NCBI RefSeq assembly: GCF_022701295.1 | Contig: NZ_CP033204.1 | Span: 1,674,001 to 1,738,000 of the forward strand | DNA length: 64,000 nt | Direction: 5' to 3' | Origin: Sphingopyxis sp. YF1 | GTDB lineage: Bacteria > Pseudomonadota > Alphaproteobacteria > Sphingomonadales > Sphingomonadaceae | Part shown: piece by piece, positions 1 through 9,371 of the stretch | How the letters are laid out: each line of letters opens with the position of its first letter | Position numbering within the stretch: position 1 is the stretch's first letter | Position numbers and translations under genes: made by a program | Notes under the pieces: generated by a model | Database searches by the model: none | The model's input: only the letters and a program-made list of their open reading frames with translations | Told to the model about the DNA's origin: nothing

Positions 1-36
1 CCGGCGCCGCGTCGTTTCGTCGGTCCGCCGGGGCGG

Positions 37-888
37 TCAGCGCTTGGCCGGGACCGGCGCGAGCGTCTGGGCCGCCCCCGCGCCCTCGGCGCGCGCGATC
101 AGGTCGGCGGGTTTCAGCGAGATATTCTTGACCAGCGTATCGGCAGGACCGATCGCGCCGATGTCGCGCCCGCCCACGGTGACCTTGAGCGCCTGCGGAA
201 TGCTCGTGCGCAGCGTGAACTGTTCGATATAGGCGGGCGGAACCTCGTAGGTTTCGCCGGCATCGAGCGTGCGCCAATTCTCGGTCTTGCCGCTGGCATC
301 GTCGAAGCCGATCCACACCTCGGAAAGGCTGGTCAGCACCACCGGGGCATCGGCGGGCACCGCGCCCGCCCTGGTCGTGCCCTTGGCGGCCGCGCCGGTC
401 GCGGCGGTCTGGGCGGGGGCTTCGGATTCCTCGGCGGCGCGCGTTTGCGCGGCGATCAGCGCCTCGTCGGGTTCGACCGACAGGAAGCGCCACACGCCAT
501 AGGCCGATCCGAGCAGTAGCACGATGATCACCAGCGTCCAGGTCAGTCGCGCGGTCGGCAGGCGCGCGGGGTCGGTGGGCTCATAGGCCTCGTACGACGG
601 ACGGCCATATTCGTCCTCCTCGAGTTCCTTGCGCACCGCGGCGCCGATCTCGGCCTCCGGCAAATCGACCGCGCGGGCATAGGCGCGCGCAAAGCCGGTG
701 ACGTAGGTGCGTCCCGGCAACGCAGAGAAATCGGACTGTTCGACGGCTTCGAGGTGGCGCTGGGTGATCCGCGTCCGCGTCGCGACGTCGGCGAGCGACA
801 GCCCCGCCGCTTCGCGGGCGAGCCGCAGCCGGTCGCCGGTACGCGTAATCGCCAGTTCGCCCTGCGCGGGGGCTACCTCGTCTGCCAT
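37..888 (-). CDS. rodZ: RodZ-like helix-turn-helix membrane protein
   Basis: A 283-residue protein. Residues 14-76 form a RodZ-type (HTH_25) helix-turn-helix, a single membrane segment lies at about 115-136, an Ala/Thr-rich linker follows, and about 180-270 is a beta-rich DUF4115-like domain. This is the layout of RodZ, which anchors MreB filaments to the inner membrane during cell elongation. An in-frame ATG at 942 exists, but the ATG at 888 is preceded by a GGAGACAG ribosome site and starts directly before the HTH domain, so I chose it. It lies downstream of hslU on the same strand with a 142-bp gap. A TTGACT sequence at 962-967 on this strand could be a -35 element, but no convincing -10 follows. 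Family assignment is firm; the cell-shape role is inferred from the family. Confidence 0.8.
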   Translation of the reverse strand: MADEVAPAQGELAITRTGDRLRLAREAAGLSLADVATRTRITQRHLEAVEQSDFSALPGRTYVTGFARAYARAVDLPEAEIGAAVRKELEEDEYGRPSYEAYEPTDPARLPTARLTWTLVIIVLLLGSAYGVWRFLSVEPDEALIAAQTRAAEESEAPAQTAATGAAAKGTTRAGAVPADAPVVLTSLSEVWIGFDDASGKTENWRTLDAGETYEVPPAYIEQFTLRTSIPQALKVTVGGRDIGAIGPADTLVKNISLKPADLIARAEGAGAAQTLAPVPAKR

Positions 889-1030
889 TGCTGTCTCCGT
901 GCCGGTCGTTGCAACCCATCGCGACCGTGTCGCGCCTGTCATCGCACTGACGGCGCGCCAAAGTCAAATGAAGTTCGGTTAACGAAGGGCTGAAAAGGCC
1001 CGGAATTAGGCTCGCCGGAGCGGCGCCTTG

Positions 1031-2332
1031 TCAGAGCACATATTTGCTGAGGTCGGTGTCGCCGACGACATCGGCGAGCTGGCGGTCGACATAGGCGGCG
1101 TCGATGTCGACCACGGTCCCGCCGATGTCCTCGGCGGTGAAGCTGACCTCTTCGATCAGCCGTTCCATGATCGTCTGGAGCCGGCGGGCGCCGATATTCT
1201 CGACCTTCTCGTTGACCTCCGCCGCGAGCTTCGCGACGCGCGCGATCGCGTCGGGCGCGAAGTTCAGCGTCACGCCTTCGGTCGCGAGCAGCGCGGCATA
1301 TTGTTCGGGAAGGCCGGCCTTGGTTTCGCTGAGGATGCGCACGAAGTCGCGCTCGGTCAGCGCGCCGAGCTCGACGCGGATCGGCAGGCGGCCCTGCAGT
1401 TCGGGGAGCAGGTCGCTCGGCTTCGCGACATGGAACGCGCCCGAGGCGATGAAGAGGATATGGTCGGTCTTCATCGGGCCATATTTGGTCGCGACGGTCG
1501 TGCCCTCGATCAGCGGCAGCAGGTCGCGCTGCACGCCCTCGCGGCTCACCGATCCGCCGCGCACGTCGCTCACCGCGATCTTGTCGATCTCGTCGAGGAA
1601 GACGATGCCGTTCGCCTCGGCATCGGCGAGCGCGACGCGCGCGACATCGTCCTGGTCGAGGCGCTTGTCCTGTTCCTCCTCGATCAGCCGCGTTGCGGCT
1701 TCGTGCACGGTCAGCTTGCGGCGCTTCTTCGGCATGCCGCCCATCGCCTTGCCCAGCATGTCGGACAGGTTGATCATGCTCATCTGGCCCGGCTGGCCGG
1801 GGAGTTCGAACGGCATGTTCGGCGCGTCGGCGACCTCGATCTCGACCTCGCTGTCGTCGAGATGGCCTTCGCGGATGCGCTGGCGAAAGCTCTGGCGCGT
1901 CGCCTCGCTGGCGCCCTTGCCGGTGAGCGCGTCGAGCAGGCGCTCCATCGCGGCTTCCTCGGCGGCGGCGCGCACCGCTTCGCGGCGGCGGTCCTTTTCG
2001 AGCCGGACGGCTTCCTCGACGAGGTCGCGGGCGATCTGTTCGACGTCGCGGCCGACATAGCCGACCTCGGTGAACTTGGTTGCCTCGACCTTGATGAACG
2101 GCGCATCGGCGAGTTTCGCCAGACGGCGCGAGATCTCGGTCTTGCCGCACCCCGTGGGCCCGATCATCAGGATATTCTTGGGGCTCACCTCGTCGCGAAG
2201 ATCGGACCCGAGCTGCTGGCGGCGCCAGCGGTTGCGCAGCGCGACGGCGACCGCGCGCTTCGCCGCGTCCTGGCCGATGATATGCGTGTCGAGCGCGGCG
2301 ACGATCGCCTTCGGGGTCAAAGCTTCATTCAT
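1031..2332 (-). CDS. hslU: ATP-dependent protease ATPase subunit HslU
   Basis: A 433-residue AAA+ unfoldase of the HslUV (ClpYQ) protease. It unfolds substrates with ATP and feeds them to the HslV chamber in the cytoplasm. Visible features are the N-terminal IIGQDAAK segment, Walker A GPTGCGKT at residues 58-65, a Walker B segment FLDEIDK near 245, the divergent intermediate (I) domain between them, a sensor-2 GARRLQ motif, and a short hydrophobic C-terminal tail (YVL) of the kind that inserts into HslV. Length is normal for the family. The ATG at 2332 lies six bases after the hslV stop, so the two are almost certainly one transcript, hslV first. Confidence 0.97.
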   Translation of the reverse strand: MNEALTPKAIVAALDTHIIGQDAAKRAVAVALRNRWRRQQLGSDLRDEVSPKNILMIGPTGCGKTEISRRLAKLADAPFIKVEATKFTEVGYVGRDVEQIARDLVEEAVRLEKDRRREAVRAAAEEAAMERLLDALTGKGASEATRQSFRQRIREGHLDDSEVEIEVADAPNMPFELPGQPGQMSMINLSDMLGKAMGGMPKKRRKLTVHEAATRLIEEEQDKRLDQDDVARVALADAEANGIVFLDEIDKIAVSDVRGGSVSREGVQRDLLPLIEGTTVATKYGPMKTDHILFIASGAFHVAKPSDLLPELQGRLPIRVELGALTERDFVRILSETKAGLPEQYAALLATEGVTLNFAPDAIARVAKLAAEVNEKVENIGARRLQTIMERLIEEVSFTAEDIGGTVVDIDAAYVDRQLADVVGDTDLSKYVL

Positions 2333-2338
2333 GGGGAG

Positions 2339-2905
2339 TTATGCCTGTATTTCGATGGTTTCTTGCGTGAACTGGTCGTTGGTGTAGACGCAGATGTCGG
2401 CCGCGACCTGCATCGCCTTGCGCCCCAGCACCTCGGGATCCTGTTCATAGTCGACGAGCGCGCGCGCCGCCGACAGCGCGAAATTGCCGCCCGACCCGAT
2501 CGCCGCGATGCCGCCCTGGGGTTCGAGCACGTCGCCGTTCCCGGTGATGACGAGCGTCACCTCCTTGTCGGCGACGATCATCATCGCCTCGAGGTTGCGC
2601 AGATATTTGTCGGTGCGCCAGTCCTTGGCGAGTTCGACCGCGGCGCGCAGCAACTGGCCGTTGTGTCGTTCGAGCTTGGCTTCGAGTCGTTCGAAGAGGG
2701 TGAAGGCGTCGGCGGTCGCGCCCGCGAAACCCCCGATGACGCTGCCGTCGTGCAGGCGGCGCACCTTCTTCGCATTGGGTTTCATCACGGTCTGACCCAT
2801 CGAGACCTGGCCGTCGCCGATGACGACGACCTTGTCGGCGCTGCGGGCGGAAAGAATGGTGGTTCCGTGCCAGGGCGAGGCACTGCGTGCATGGGGATCG
2901 GTCAT
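2339..2905 (-). CDS. hslV: ATP-dependent protease catalytic subunit HslV
   Basis: A 188-residue proteasome-beta-like peptidase, partner of HslU. The conserved HGTTILS sequence at residues 13-19 places the nucleophile at Thr15, so a 14-residue propeptide would be cleaved after Gly14, as is usual in alphaproteobacterial HslV; the enteric enzyme has only Met to remove. IGDGQ, the KKVRRL segment, GSGGNFA and the C-terminal YTNDQFTQE segment match the family. An upstream in-frame ATG at 2941 would add 12 residues without homology, so the ATG at 2905 is preferred. No strong ribosome site is visible. It is the first gene of hslVU, with the palindromic repeat at 2951-3097 immediately upstream. Confidence 0.96.
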   Translation of the reverse strand: MTDPHARSASPWHGTTILSARSADKVVVIGDGQVSMGQTVMKPNAKKVRRLHDGSVIGGFAGATADAFTLFERLEAKLERHNGQLLRAAVELAKDWRTDKYLRNLEAMMIVADKEVTLVITGNGDVLEPQGGIAAIGSGGNFALSAARALVDYEQDPEVLGRKAMQVAADICVYTNDQFTQETIEIQA

Positions 2906-2950
2906 GGCGTGCGATATGGGAGAGTGAGGCGGGGCGCGCAAGGGGAGGGC

Positions 2951-3097
2951 AAATGATCCTCCCTGTGGCGAAGCCGCGGGGAGGGAGACCGCTCGCGAAG
3001 CGAGTGGTGGTGGGGCCAGCGACGTTGCGTCATTGCCCCTCCGTCAGCGGCTGCGCCGCCGCCACCTCCCCATCGCTTCGCGACAGGGAGGATTTCC
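2951..3097. repeat. Dispersed palindromic intergenic repeat, copy 1
   Basis: About 147 bp fill the space between hslV and the end of wecC. The ends are inverted repeats: ATCCTCCCTGT followed by GCGAAGC near 2956-2974, and GCTTCGCGACAGGGAGGAT at 3075-3093. Internal blocks (GGGGAGG with TGGTGG, GCGAAGCGAG, CCACCTCCCC) are also self-complementary. A degenerate copy in the opposite orientation lies near 60614-60725. The size and the lack of coding capacity fit a REP- or MITE-like element. It may fold in RNA at the 3' end of wecC, but it has no T-tract of a classic terminator. Confidence 0.6.
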
Positions 3098-3099
3098 TT

Positions 3100-4404
3100 T
3101 TAAGCCACCGCGCGCGGTCCGCTTGCCGCCGCGGGCCAGCCCTGGTCGGGCCACAGGCCGCGCGTGTCATAGACGATCTTGTCGCTGCGTTCCTCGAGCG
3201 GGACCGATTTGAACACGTCATGGTCGACGAGCACGACCAAAATCTCGCATTCGGCCAGCGCATCGTCGAGTTCGACAAGTTCGGCGCCGCTGCCCGCAAA
3301 TTCCATCGGCAGCCCGCGCGCAAAGGGTTCGACGATGCGGATGCGCTGGCCGAACTGGCGGGCGAGCGCGGCGGCGACCTCGACCGCGGGGCTTTCGCGG
3401 AAATCGTCGATATTGGGTTTGAAGGCGAGCCCGAGCACGCCGACCCGTGCCTGCGGATGGCTCGCGACGAGCGCCGCGGTCGCCGCGATGACGTGCGACG
3501 TCTTGGCGAGATTGACCTCGCGCGCGGTGCGGATCAGGCGGCTTTCGTCGGGCGCGCCGTGGACGAGGAACCAGGGGTCGACCGCGATGCAATGGCCGCC
3601 GACGCCGGGGCCCGGCTGGAGGATGTTGACGCGCGGATGAAGGTTGGCGAGGCGGATCACGTCCCAGACATCGACGCCCATCTTGTCGGCGATCATCGAC
3701 AATTCGTTGGCGAAGGCGATGTTGACGTCGCGATAGCTGTTCTCGACCAGCTTGACCATTTCGGCGGCGCGCGCGGTGGTGGTGACGCAGGCGCCACGCA
3801 CGAACTGGCGGTAGAAGGTCATCGCGCGGCGCGCGCAGCGCGGGGTGATGCCCCCGATGCAGCGGTCGTTGTCGACGAGTTCGATGAGGATGCGACCCGG
3901 CAGCACGCGCTCGGGGCAATAGGCCACGAAGATGTCGGGGGTGCCGGCGCAGCGGCCCGGAACCTTGAGGTCGGGGCGTTCGGCGGCCAGCAGTTCGGCG
4001 ACCTTTTCGGTCGTGCCCACGGGCGAGGTCGATTCGAGGATCACCAGATTGCCGGGTTCGAGCACCCGCGCGATCGCGCGCGCGGCGTCGAGCACATAGG
4101 AAATGTCGGGGCGATGTTCGGCGTCGTGCGGGGTCGGCACGGCGATGACGAACGTATCGGCGGCGATCACCTCGGTCGACGCGACGAGCGCGCCGCGCGC
4201 TACCACGCCCTGCACCAGCCCGTCGAGGTCGACCTCCTCGATATGGACCTTGCCGTTGTTGACGGTCTCGACGACATGCGCGCTGACGTCCATGCCCGTG
4301 ACCTTGCACCCCGACCGGGCGATCAGCGCGGCGGTCGGAAGGCCGATATAGCCGAGGCCGACGACGGTGACTTTCTGTTCGATATCAACGGGCACGCGCA
4401 ACAA
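3100..4404 (-). CDS. wecC: UDP-N-acetyl-D-mannosaminuronate dehydrogenase (WecC-like)
   Basis: A UDP-sugar 6-dehydrogenase of up to 434 residues. It oxidises C6 of a UDP-HexNAc twice with NAD+ to give the uronate, here most likely UDP-ManNAc to UDP-ManNAcA. It has the N-terminal Rossmann motif GLGYIGLP at residues 16-23, central TSPVGTT and CPERVLPG segments, the catalytic cysteine in GGHCIAVDPW, and a C-terminal UDP-binding domain with GLAFKPNIDD. The first codons are TTG TTG; a GTG at 4395 sits better behind the GGAG at 4406-4409 and would remove three residues. It overlaps the end of wecB by about 20 bp. The adjacent epimerase gene supports the ManNAcA assignment over other family members. 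Confidence 0.88.
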   Translation of the reverse strand: MLRVPVDIEQKVTVVGLGYIGLPTAALIARSGCKVTGMDVSAHVVETVNNGKVHIEEVDLDGLVQGVVARGALVASTEVIAADTFVIAVPTPHDAEHRPDISYVLDAARAIARVLEPGNLVILESTSPVGTTEKVAELLAAERPDLKVPGRCAGTPDIFVAYCPERVLPGRILIELVDNDRCIGGITPRCARRAMTFYRQFVRGACVTTTARAAEMVKLVENSYRDVNIAFANELSMIADKMGVDVWDVIRLANLHPRVNILQPGPGVGGHCIAVDPWFLVHGAPDESRLIRTAREVNLAKTSHVIAATAALVASHPQARVGVLGLAFKPNIDDFRESPAVEVAAALARQFGQRIRIVEPFARGLPMEFAGSGAELVELDDALAECEILVVLVDHDVFKSVPLEERSDKIVYDTRGLWPDQGWPAAASGPRAVA

Positions 4405-5500
4405 TCTCCGCTATCTGGGTCCCTGCCGTGCCGTCGCCGAAGGGATTATGGGCGTGCGACATGGCGGCATAGGCGTCTTCATCGTTCAAAAGACTGAAAA
4501 TTTCGGAAACAATATACTCCTTGTCGGTCCCGACAAGCTTTGCCGTGCCCGCTGCGATGCCTTCGGGACGCTCGGTCGTCTCGCGCATTACCAGCACCGG
4601 CTTGCCGAACGAAGGGGCTTCCTCCTGCACGCCGCCGCTATCGGTGAGCACCAGGTCGCTCGCCGACAGCAGCCGCACGAAATGCGGATAGTCGAGCGGG
4701 TCGATCAGCGCGACATTGTCCAGATCGCCGAGGATCGGAGCCATCGCGCTGCGCACGTGCGGATTGGGGTGCACCGGAAAGACGACCGCGACGTCGCTGC
4801 GCGCAGCAATCGCGGCGATGGCCTCGGCGATCGCCTTCATGCCGTCGCCGAAATTCTCGCGCCGGTGCGAGGTGACCGCGACGATGCGCTTGCCCGCGAA
4901 ACGGGCGAGCAGCGGATCGAGGCCCGCGGCAAGCCCGGGTTCCTCGTCGATCCGCGCCTTGGTCGCGAGCAGCGCGTCGATCACCGTGTTCCCGGTGATG
5001 TGGATGGTCGCGGCATCGACATTCTCGGCCCGCAGCGCCGCGGCGGCGGTCTCGGTCGGGGCGAAATGCAGGTCGGCGACCGCACCGGTCACCTTGCGGT
5101 TCACCTCTTCGGGCCAGGGATGGTAGATGTTGCCGCTGCGCAGCCCCGCCTCGACATGGCCGACGGGAATCTTGCGAAAATAGGCCGACAAGGTCGCGGC
5201 CATCGTGGTCAGCGTATCGCCGTGAACGAGGATGCGGTCGGGCTTTTCGGCGTCGAACGTCTCGCCGAGCCCGGTGACGAGGCGCGCCAGCAGCGCGTCG
5301 AGCGTCTGGTTGGCCTGCATGACGTCAAGGTCGACGTCGGGGACGATGCGCGCGATGTGCAGCACCTGGTCGAGCATCTCGCGGTGCTGCGCGGTGACAC
5401 ACACGCGGACGTCGAGTCCCGGCTGGCGGCGCAGCGCGTGCACGACGGGGAACATCTTGATCGCTTCGGGGCGTGTCCCGAATACCGTCATCACTCTCAT
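4385..5500 (-). CDS. wecB: UDP-N-acetylglucosamine 2-epimerase, non-hydrolysing (WecB-like)
   Basis: A 371-residue GT-B-fold epimerase that interconverts UDP-GlcNAc and UDP-ManNAc in the cytoplasm. The N-terminal VFGTRPEAIKM motif, the HVEAGLRSG segment, TSHRRENFG and the DSGGVQEEAP motif are all present. The start at 5500 puts the protein at the family's usual MRVMTVFGTRPE; an ATG at 5515 would add five residues. The GTRPEAIK signature favours WecB over WbpI-type epimerases of 2,3-diacetamido uronates. It is the first gene of a two-gene wecB-wecC unit, divergent from the phosphatase gene at 5723. Confidence 0.92.
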   Translation of the reverse strand: MRVMTVFGTRPEAIKMFPVVHALRRQPGLDVRVCVTAQHREMLDQVLHIARIVPDVDLDVMQANQTLDALLARLVTGLGETFDAEKPDRILVHGDTLTTMAATLSAYFRKIPVGHVEAGLRSGNIYHPWPEEVNRKVTGAVADLHFAPTETAAAALRAENVDAATIHITGNTVIDALLATKARIDEEPGLAAGLDPLLARFAGKRIVAVTSHRRENFGDGMKAIAEAIAAIAARSDVAVVFPVHPNPHVRSAMAPILGDLDNVALIDPLDYPHFVRLLSASDLVLTDSGGVQEEAPSFGKPVLVMRETTERPEGIAAGTAKLVGTDKEYIVSEIFSLLNDEDAYAAMSHAHNPFGDGTAGTQIAEIVARAR

Positions 5501-5556
5501 TGCGGGCTCTTGCATCGACTGTTCATATTGGTTCCGTTAGACAATTTTGGTTGTCA

Positions 5557-5576
5557 TCCGCTTAACCGGAAGCGGA
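5557..5576. promoter_or_regulatory. Inverted repeat in divergent intergenic region
   Basis: TCCGCTT and AAGCGGA form a perfect 7-bp inverted repeat around a six-base spacer, in the 222-bp gap between wecB (minus) and the phosphatase gene (plus). It lies close to the wecB start and is followed by a purine-rich stretch, not a T-tract. An operator for the divergent promoters is possible. No promoter pair could be assigned with confidence, and nothing else was seen in this gap. Confidence 0.3.
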
Positions 5577-5722
5577 AAGAAAGGGGTGTGATCCTTGTCA
5601 TTGCGGCAATCGCGGGTAAATGGCTGGGCATACGCATCCCTCCGGCCTTTTGTGCGTTGTCGACGCGCTGCGGTGGTGAGCCGGCGAATGGGGACGGGCG
5701 TCAGGATCAATTTGGTAAGATT

Positions 5723-6505
5723 ATGCTGAAAAGACTTTTTGGCCGCAAGGAGGTCGTCGAAGCCGTTGCCGAGGACTGGCCGCTGGTTCCCGAGGATAGC
5801 CGGGTCTACGCGATCGGAGACGTACACGGCCGGCTCGACCTGCTCGACGCGCTACTAGCGCGGATCGCCGACGAACGCGCGCGCCTACCCGTCGGCACGG
5901 TCCATCTGGTGATGCTCGGCGATCTGATCGATCGCGGCCCGCATTCGGCACAGGTCGTCGAGCGGTTGTTGACCGTGCCCGCGGGCGTCGACGAGGTCCA
6001 TCTGCTGATGGGCAACCACGAAGAGGCGCTGCTCGAAATCCTCGACGGCGCCCATTCGCAGCTGCCGGGCTGGATCCGCTACGGCGGCGAACAGGCGCTC
6101 AAAAGCTATGGGCTTGAAGATGCATCAATTTTCGGCGATAGAGAGGCTCTGGTCGCCAAAATTCACGCCGGCATACCGGCTTCGCATGTCCGTTTGTTCC
6201 GCTCGATGGTGGATTATGTGCAGATCGGTGACTATCTTTTCGTCCATGCGGGGATTTTCCCCGGGCGTCCGCTCGACCAGCAGCAGGTCCACGACCTGCG
6301 CTGGATCCGCGACGAATTTCTCGAAGACGACCGGGATCATGGCGTGATGGTGGTCCACGGGCACACGATCACACCCGACGTCGATTGCCGCACGAACCGT
6401 ATCGGCATCGACACCGGTGCCTATCGCAGCGGCGTGCTGACCGCGCTGGTGCTCGAAGGCAAGGCAAGGCGCTTCCTGAAGACCGGGGAGGCGCTTGCCG
6501 CATGA
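5723..6505 (+). CDS. PPP-family metallophosphoesterase (serine/threonine phosphatase-like)
   Basis: A 260-residue calcineurin-like phosphoesterase with the PPP-family metal motifs in order: GDVHGRLD at about 33-40, GDLIDRGP at about 68-75, GNHEE near 98 and VHGHT near 214. These bind a two-metal centre in bacterial protein phosphatases of the PrpA/lambda type and in ApaH-like enzymes. The ATG at 5723 is where similarity starts. The stop overlaps the start of the wbpM-like gene (ATGA), so the two should be translationally coupled. The substrate is unknown. A protein phosphatase acting on polysaccharide proteins such as Wzc, or a nucleotide phosphatase, would both fit; this is inference from position only. 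Confidence 0.8.
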   Translation: MLKRLFGRKEVVEAVAEDWPLVPEDSRVYAIGDVHGRLDLLDALLARIADERARLPVGTVHLVMLGDLIDRGPHSAQVVERLLTVPAGVDEVHLLMGNHEEALLEILDGAHSQLPGWIRYGGEQALKSYGLEDASIFGDREALVAKIHAGIPASHVRLFRSMVDYVQIGDYLFVHAGIFPGRPLDQQQVHDLRWIRDEFLEDDRDHGVMVVHGHTITPDVDCRTNRIGIDTGAYRSGVLTALVLEGKARRFLKTGEALAA

Positions 6506-8466
6506 TGCTTGCGCGCGCATGGGGGGTGGTCGAAGAGCGCATTCTCGCGGCGCTTGCCGCGCTCGTCGCGCTCGGGCGCAGCGAAAAGCGCGCGATCCTG
6601 ATCGTTGCCGATGCGCTTTTGTGCGTTGCGGCGGTGCTCGTCGCCTTTTCGCTCCGGCTCGGGCATTGGGAGGTATTCGATCGCGAGGTCGGGCTTGCCG
6701 CGGTGATCGCCTTGTCGAGCTGGCTGCCGATCTTCCTGATCCGCGGGACCTACAGCTCGATCCTGCGTTTCTCGGGCGGCCGGACGATGGTCGGGCTCGC
6801 CTATTCGGTGACGCTCTATGCCATTCCGGTGATCGGGATCATCGGGCTGATCGGGATGGACGGGGTGCCGCGCACGATCGCGGTGATCCAGCCGATCATC
6901 TTCCTGCTTTTCCTGGCGATGACGCGCATCGTCGCGCGCTACGCCGTGGTCGACCTGCTCAAGCGGCGCGACGTCAAGCAGGCGTCGGTCGTGCTGATCT
7001 ATGGCGCGGGCGAGGCGGGGCAGCAGCTGGCGCTCGCGCTGCGCGGCGATCCCGAGATGCGGCTCGTCGGTTTCATCGACGACGACCGCAAGATCGAGGG
7101 CGAGATCATCGACGGCGTGCCGATCTTCTCGCGCCCGAAGCTTCCCTATCTGGTCGACACCTATGGCGTCACCGACGTGCTGCTCGCGCTGCCGCACGTC
7201 ACGCGATCGAAGCGGCGGCGGATCATGCAGTCGCTTGAGGATTGGCCGATCCGCGTGCGCATGCTGCCCGGCATGCGGCAGATCATCGACGAACAGGTTT
7301 CGATCAGCGACCTGCGCGACGTCCAGATCGAGGATCTGCTCGGCCGCGACCCGGTGCCCCCCAACGAGTTGCTGCTGGGCCGCACGATCGTCGGCAAGAC
7401 CGTGATGGTCACGGGCGCCGGCGGTTCGATCGGCAGCGAATTGTGCCGCCAGATCATCAACATCCGCCCGGACAAGCTGATCCTCGTCGAATCCTCCGAA
7501 TATGGGCTCTACGCGATCGGACAGGATCTCCAGACGCTGATCGCCGACCTGCCCGAGGATCGCAGGCCCGACCTGATCGAGGAACTCGGCAACGTCACCG
7601 ACCATTCGACGGTCCGGCGCCTGCTCGCGCGCTGGCAGCCCGAGACGATCTTTCACGCCGCGGCGTACAAGCATGTCCCGCTGGTCGAAGCCAACCCGAT
7701 CGCGGGCATCGGCAACAATGTCTGCGGAACGCTGTTCATGGCGACCGAGGCCGAGCGGAGCGGGGTTGCCAATTTCGTGCTGATCAGCACCGACAAGGCG
7801 GTGCGCCCGACCAATGTCATGGGCGCCTCGAAGCGCGTTTGCGAACTGGTGCTCCAGGCGCTGGCCAGTCGCGGCAGCCGGACCTGTTTCGCGATGGTGC
7901 GCTTCGGAAACGTGCTCGGGTCGAGCGGTTCGGTCGTCCCGCTGTTTCGCGAGCAGATCAGGAATGGCGGTCCGGTCACCGTTACCCACCGCGACGTCAC
8001 CCGATTCTTCATGACCATCCCCGAGGCGTCGCAACTCGTCATCCAGGCGGGGGCGATGGCGAAGGGCGGCGAGGTGTTCGTGCTCGACATGGGCAAGCCG
8101 GTGCGGATCATCGAGCTCGCACGCACGATGATCAACCTCTCGGGCCTCACCGTCCGCGACGAGGATCATCCCGACGGCGACATCGAGATCGCCGAGGTCG
8201 GGCTGCGCAACGGCGAAAAGCTCTACGAGGAGCTTTTGATCGGCGACGATCCCAAGCCGACGAGCCACAGCCGGATCATGCAGGCGCGCGAGGCGATGAT
8301 CGAATGGGGGCTGTTGTCGACGAAGCTCGATGCGCTGCGCGACGCGATGGACCACGGCCGCGCCGGCGAATGCCTCGCGCTGCTTCACGAACTGGTCCCC
8401 GAATATCGCCCCGCCGAGGAAGTGAACGGGGAAAGTCCCGCGTTGCAAGCGCCGCTCGCGGGGTGA
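6502..8466 (+). CDS. wbpM: Membrane-bound UDP-GlcNAc 4,6-dehydratase (WbpM/CapD family)
   Basis: A 654-residue large-type NDP-sugar dehydratase. The N-terminus holds about four membrane segments (residues 30-135), then a Rossmann-like region with GAGEAGQQ, then the catalytic short-chain dehydrogenase domain starting at VTGAGGSIGSE near 305. The catalytic triad region reads VMGASKR (SMK type), typical of WbpM, where Met replaces the usual Tyr. The expected reaction is UDP-GlcNAc to UDP-4-keto-6-deoxy-GlcNAc, the precursor of QuiNAc and FucNAc. The WbpV- and WbpL-like genes at 22-23 kb would use this product. It starts inside the phosphatase stop codon; a second ATG follows at once at 6505. Confidence 0.9.
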   Translation: MMLARAWGVVEERILAALAALVALGRSEKRAILIVADALLCVAAVLVAFSLRLGHWEVFDREVGLAAVIALSSWLPIFLIRGTYSSILRFSGGRTMVGLAYSVTLYAIPVIGIIGLIGMDGVPRTIAVIQPIIFLLFLAMTRIVARYAVVDLLKRRDVKQASVVLIYGAGEAGQQLALALRGDPEMRLVGFIDDDRKIEGEIIDGVPIFSRPKLPYLVDTYGVTDVLLALPHVTRSKRRRIMQSLEDWPIRVRMLPGMRQIIDEQVSISDLRDVQIEDLLGRDPVPPNELLLGRTIVGKTVMVTGAGGSIGSELCRQIINIRPDKLILVESSEYGLYAIGQDLQTLIADLPEDRRPDLIEELGNVTDHSTVRRLLARWQPETIFHAAAYKHVPLVEANPIAGIGNNVCGTLFMATEAERSGVANFVLISTDKAVRPTNVMGASKRVCELVLQALASRGSRTCFAMVRFGNVLGSSGSVVPLFREQIRNGGPVTVTHRDVTRFFMTIPEASQLVIQAGAMAKGGEVFVLDMGKPVRIIELARTMINLSGLTVRDEDHPDGDIEIAEVGLRNGEKLYEELLIGDDPKPTSHSRIMQAREAMIEWGLLSTKLDALRDAMDHGRAGECLALLHELVPEYRPAEEVNGESPALQAPLAG

Positions 8467-8567
8467 TGGCGTGCGGCTCCGCCACGGCGGAGTTGCGCCC
8501 GCCCTGCCGCTGATCTAGCCCGCAACCACCGTTCCCTTGCCGGCCATCGCGGTGGCCGCCCCCTGTG

Positions 8568-9365
8568 ATGGAGTTATCCTTGTCCGCAGATTTCGTGGCG
8601 CTCGACCGCTATATCGACCGGCAGATCGAAGCCGTCCCGGGCTATTTCGGACATGCCGAATGGGCTGCGATCGACGCGCTCGGCCGATGGCAGGTGGAGC
8701 AGGGCATCGCCGGCAACCTCGCCGAAATCGGCGTGCATCACGGGAAGCTGTTCTTCATCCTCGCCTTGCTCCGGCAGGCCGGCGAAAGGGCCCTTGCGAT
8801 CGACCTGTTCGAGGATGACGCGCTGAACACCGGGATCCACGCGAACCGCGACCGGGCCTTTTTCGACAATTGCACCAAACTCGGCATCGACCTCGGCGAC
8901 CGCGACGTGTGGAAAGTCGATACGCTCACGGTCACGCCCGACGCGATGCGCGAACGCATCGGCGGCGTCCGGATGATCAGTGTCGACGGGGGGCATGACT
9001 ATGCCAATATCGTCCATGATCTTGGCCTCGCCGATGCGGTTCTGGCGGACGACGGCGTGATGATGGTCCACGACTTCTTTGGCATCGGCTGGCCCGACGT
9101 GTCGGTCGCCGCCATCCATTTCCTGACCGAGCGCGCCGAACGCCTGCAGCCCTTCCTGATCACGCAGTACAAGCTGTTCGTCGCGCGTCCCGCCGCGGCC
9201 GAACGCTATCGGACGATGCTGGCGTCGACCCCCCGCCTGCGCGGTGCGTCGCTTTCGGACCGGTTGATGTTCGGCAAGCCGATCACGCTGTTCAAGCTGG
9301 GCAGGCGCGAGGCGCTCGAGCGACGGATCAAGCGAAAGCTCGGCTTCTATCCGAAGCGCCTCTGA
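8568..9365 (+). CDS. Class I SAM-dependent methyltransferase-like protein
   Basis: About 265 residues with a Methyltransf_24-like fold: a NLAEIGVHHGK segment (SAM motif I region) near 45-55, an acidic ALAIDLFED strand, SVDGGHDY and a GVMMVHDFFG segment. The acceptor is unknown; neighbours suggest a sugar or glycan. Three starts compete: GTG 8565, ATG 8568 and TTG 8580. The TTG has the best-placed ribosome site (GGAG at 8570-8573) and would shorten the protein by four residues. It follows the wbpM-like gene on the same strand after about 100 bp, which hold only a short imperfect hairpin, and it converges on the sulfotransferase gene at 9372. Confidence 0.68.
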   Translation: MELSLSADFVALDRYIDRQIEAVPGYFGHAEWAAIDALGRWQVEQGIAGNLAEIGVHHGKLFFILALLRQAGERALAIDLFEDDALNTGIHANRDRAFFDNCTKLGIDLGDRDVWKVDTLTVTPDAMRERIGGVRMISVDGGHDYANIVHDLGLADAVLADDGVMMVHDFFGIGWPDVSVAAIHFLTERAERLQPFLITQYKLFVARPAAAERYRTMLASTPRLRGASLSDRLMFGKPITLFKLGRREALERRIKRKLGFYPKRL

Positions 9366-9371
9366 ACCGGT

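Noticed and set aside
888..1030. Intrinsic terminator between hslU and rodZ
   Set aside because: Only short GC stems without a proper T-tract occur on the minus strand; not enough to call.
1028..2956. Long open frame on the plus strand opposite hslU-hslV
   Set aside because: It is antisense to two well-conserved genes; its composition (Arg/Asp/Ala-rich, no domain) is typical of the shadow frames of high-G+C genes.
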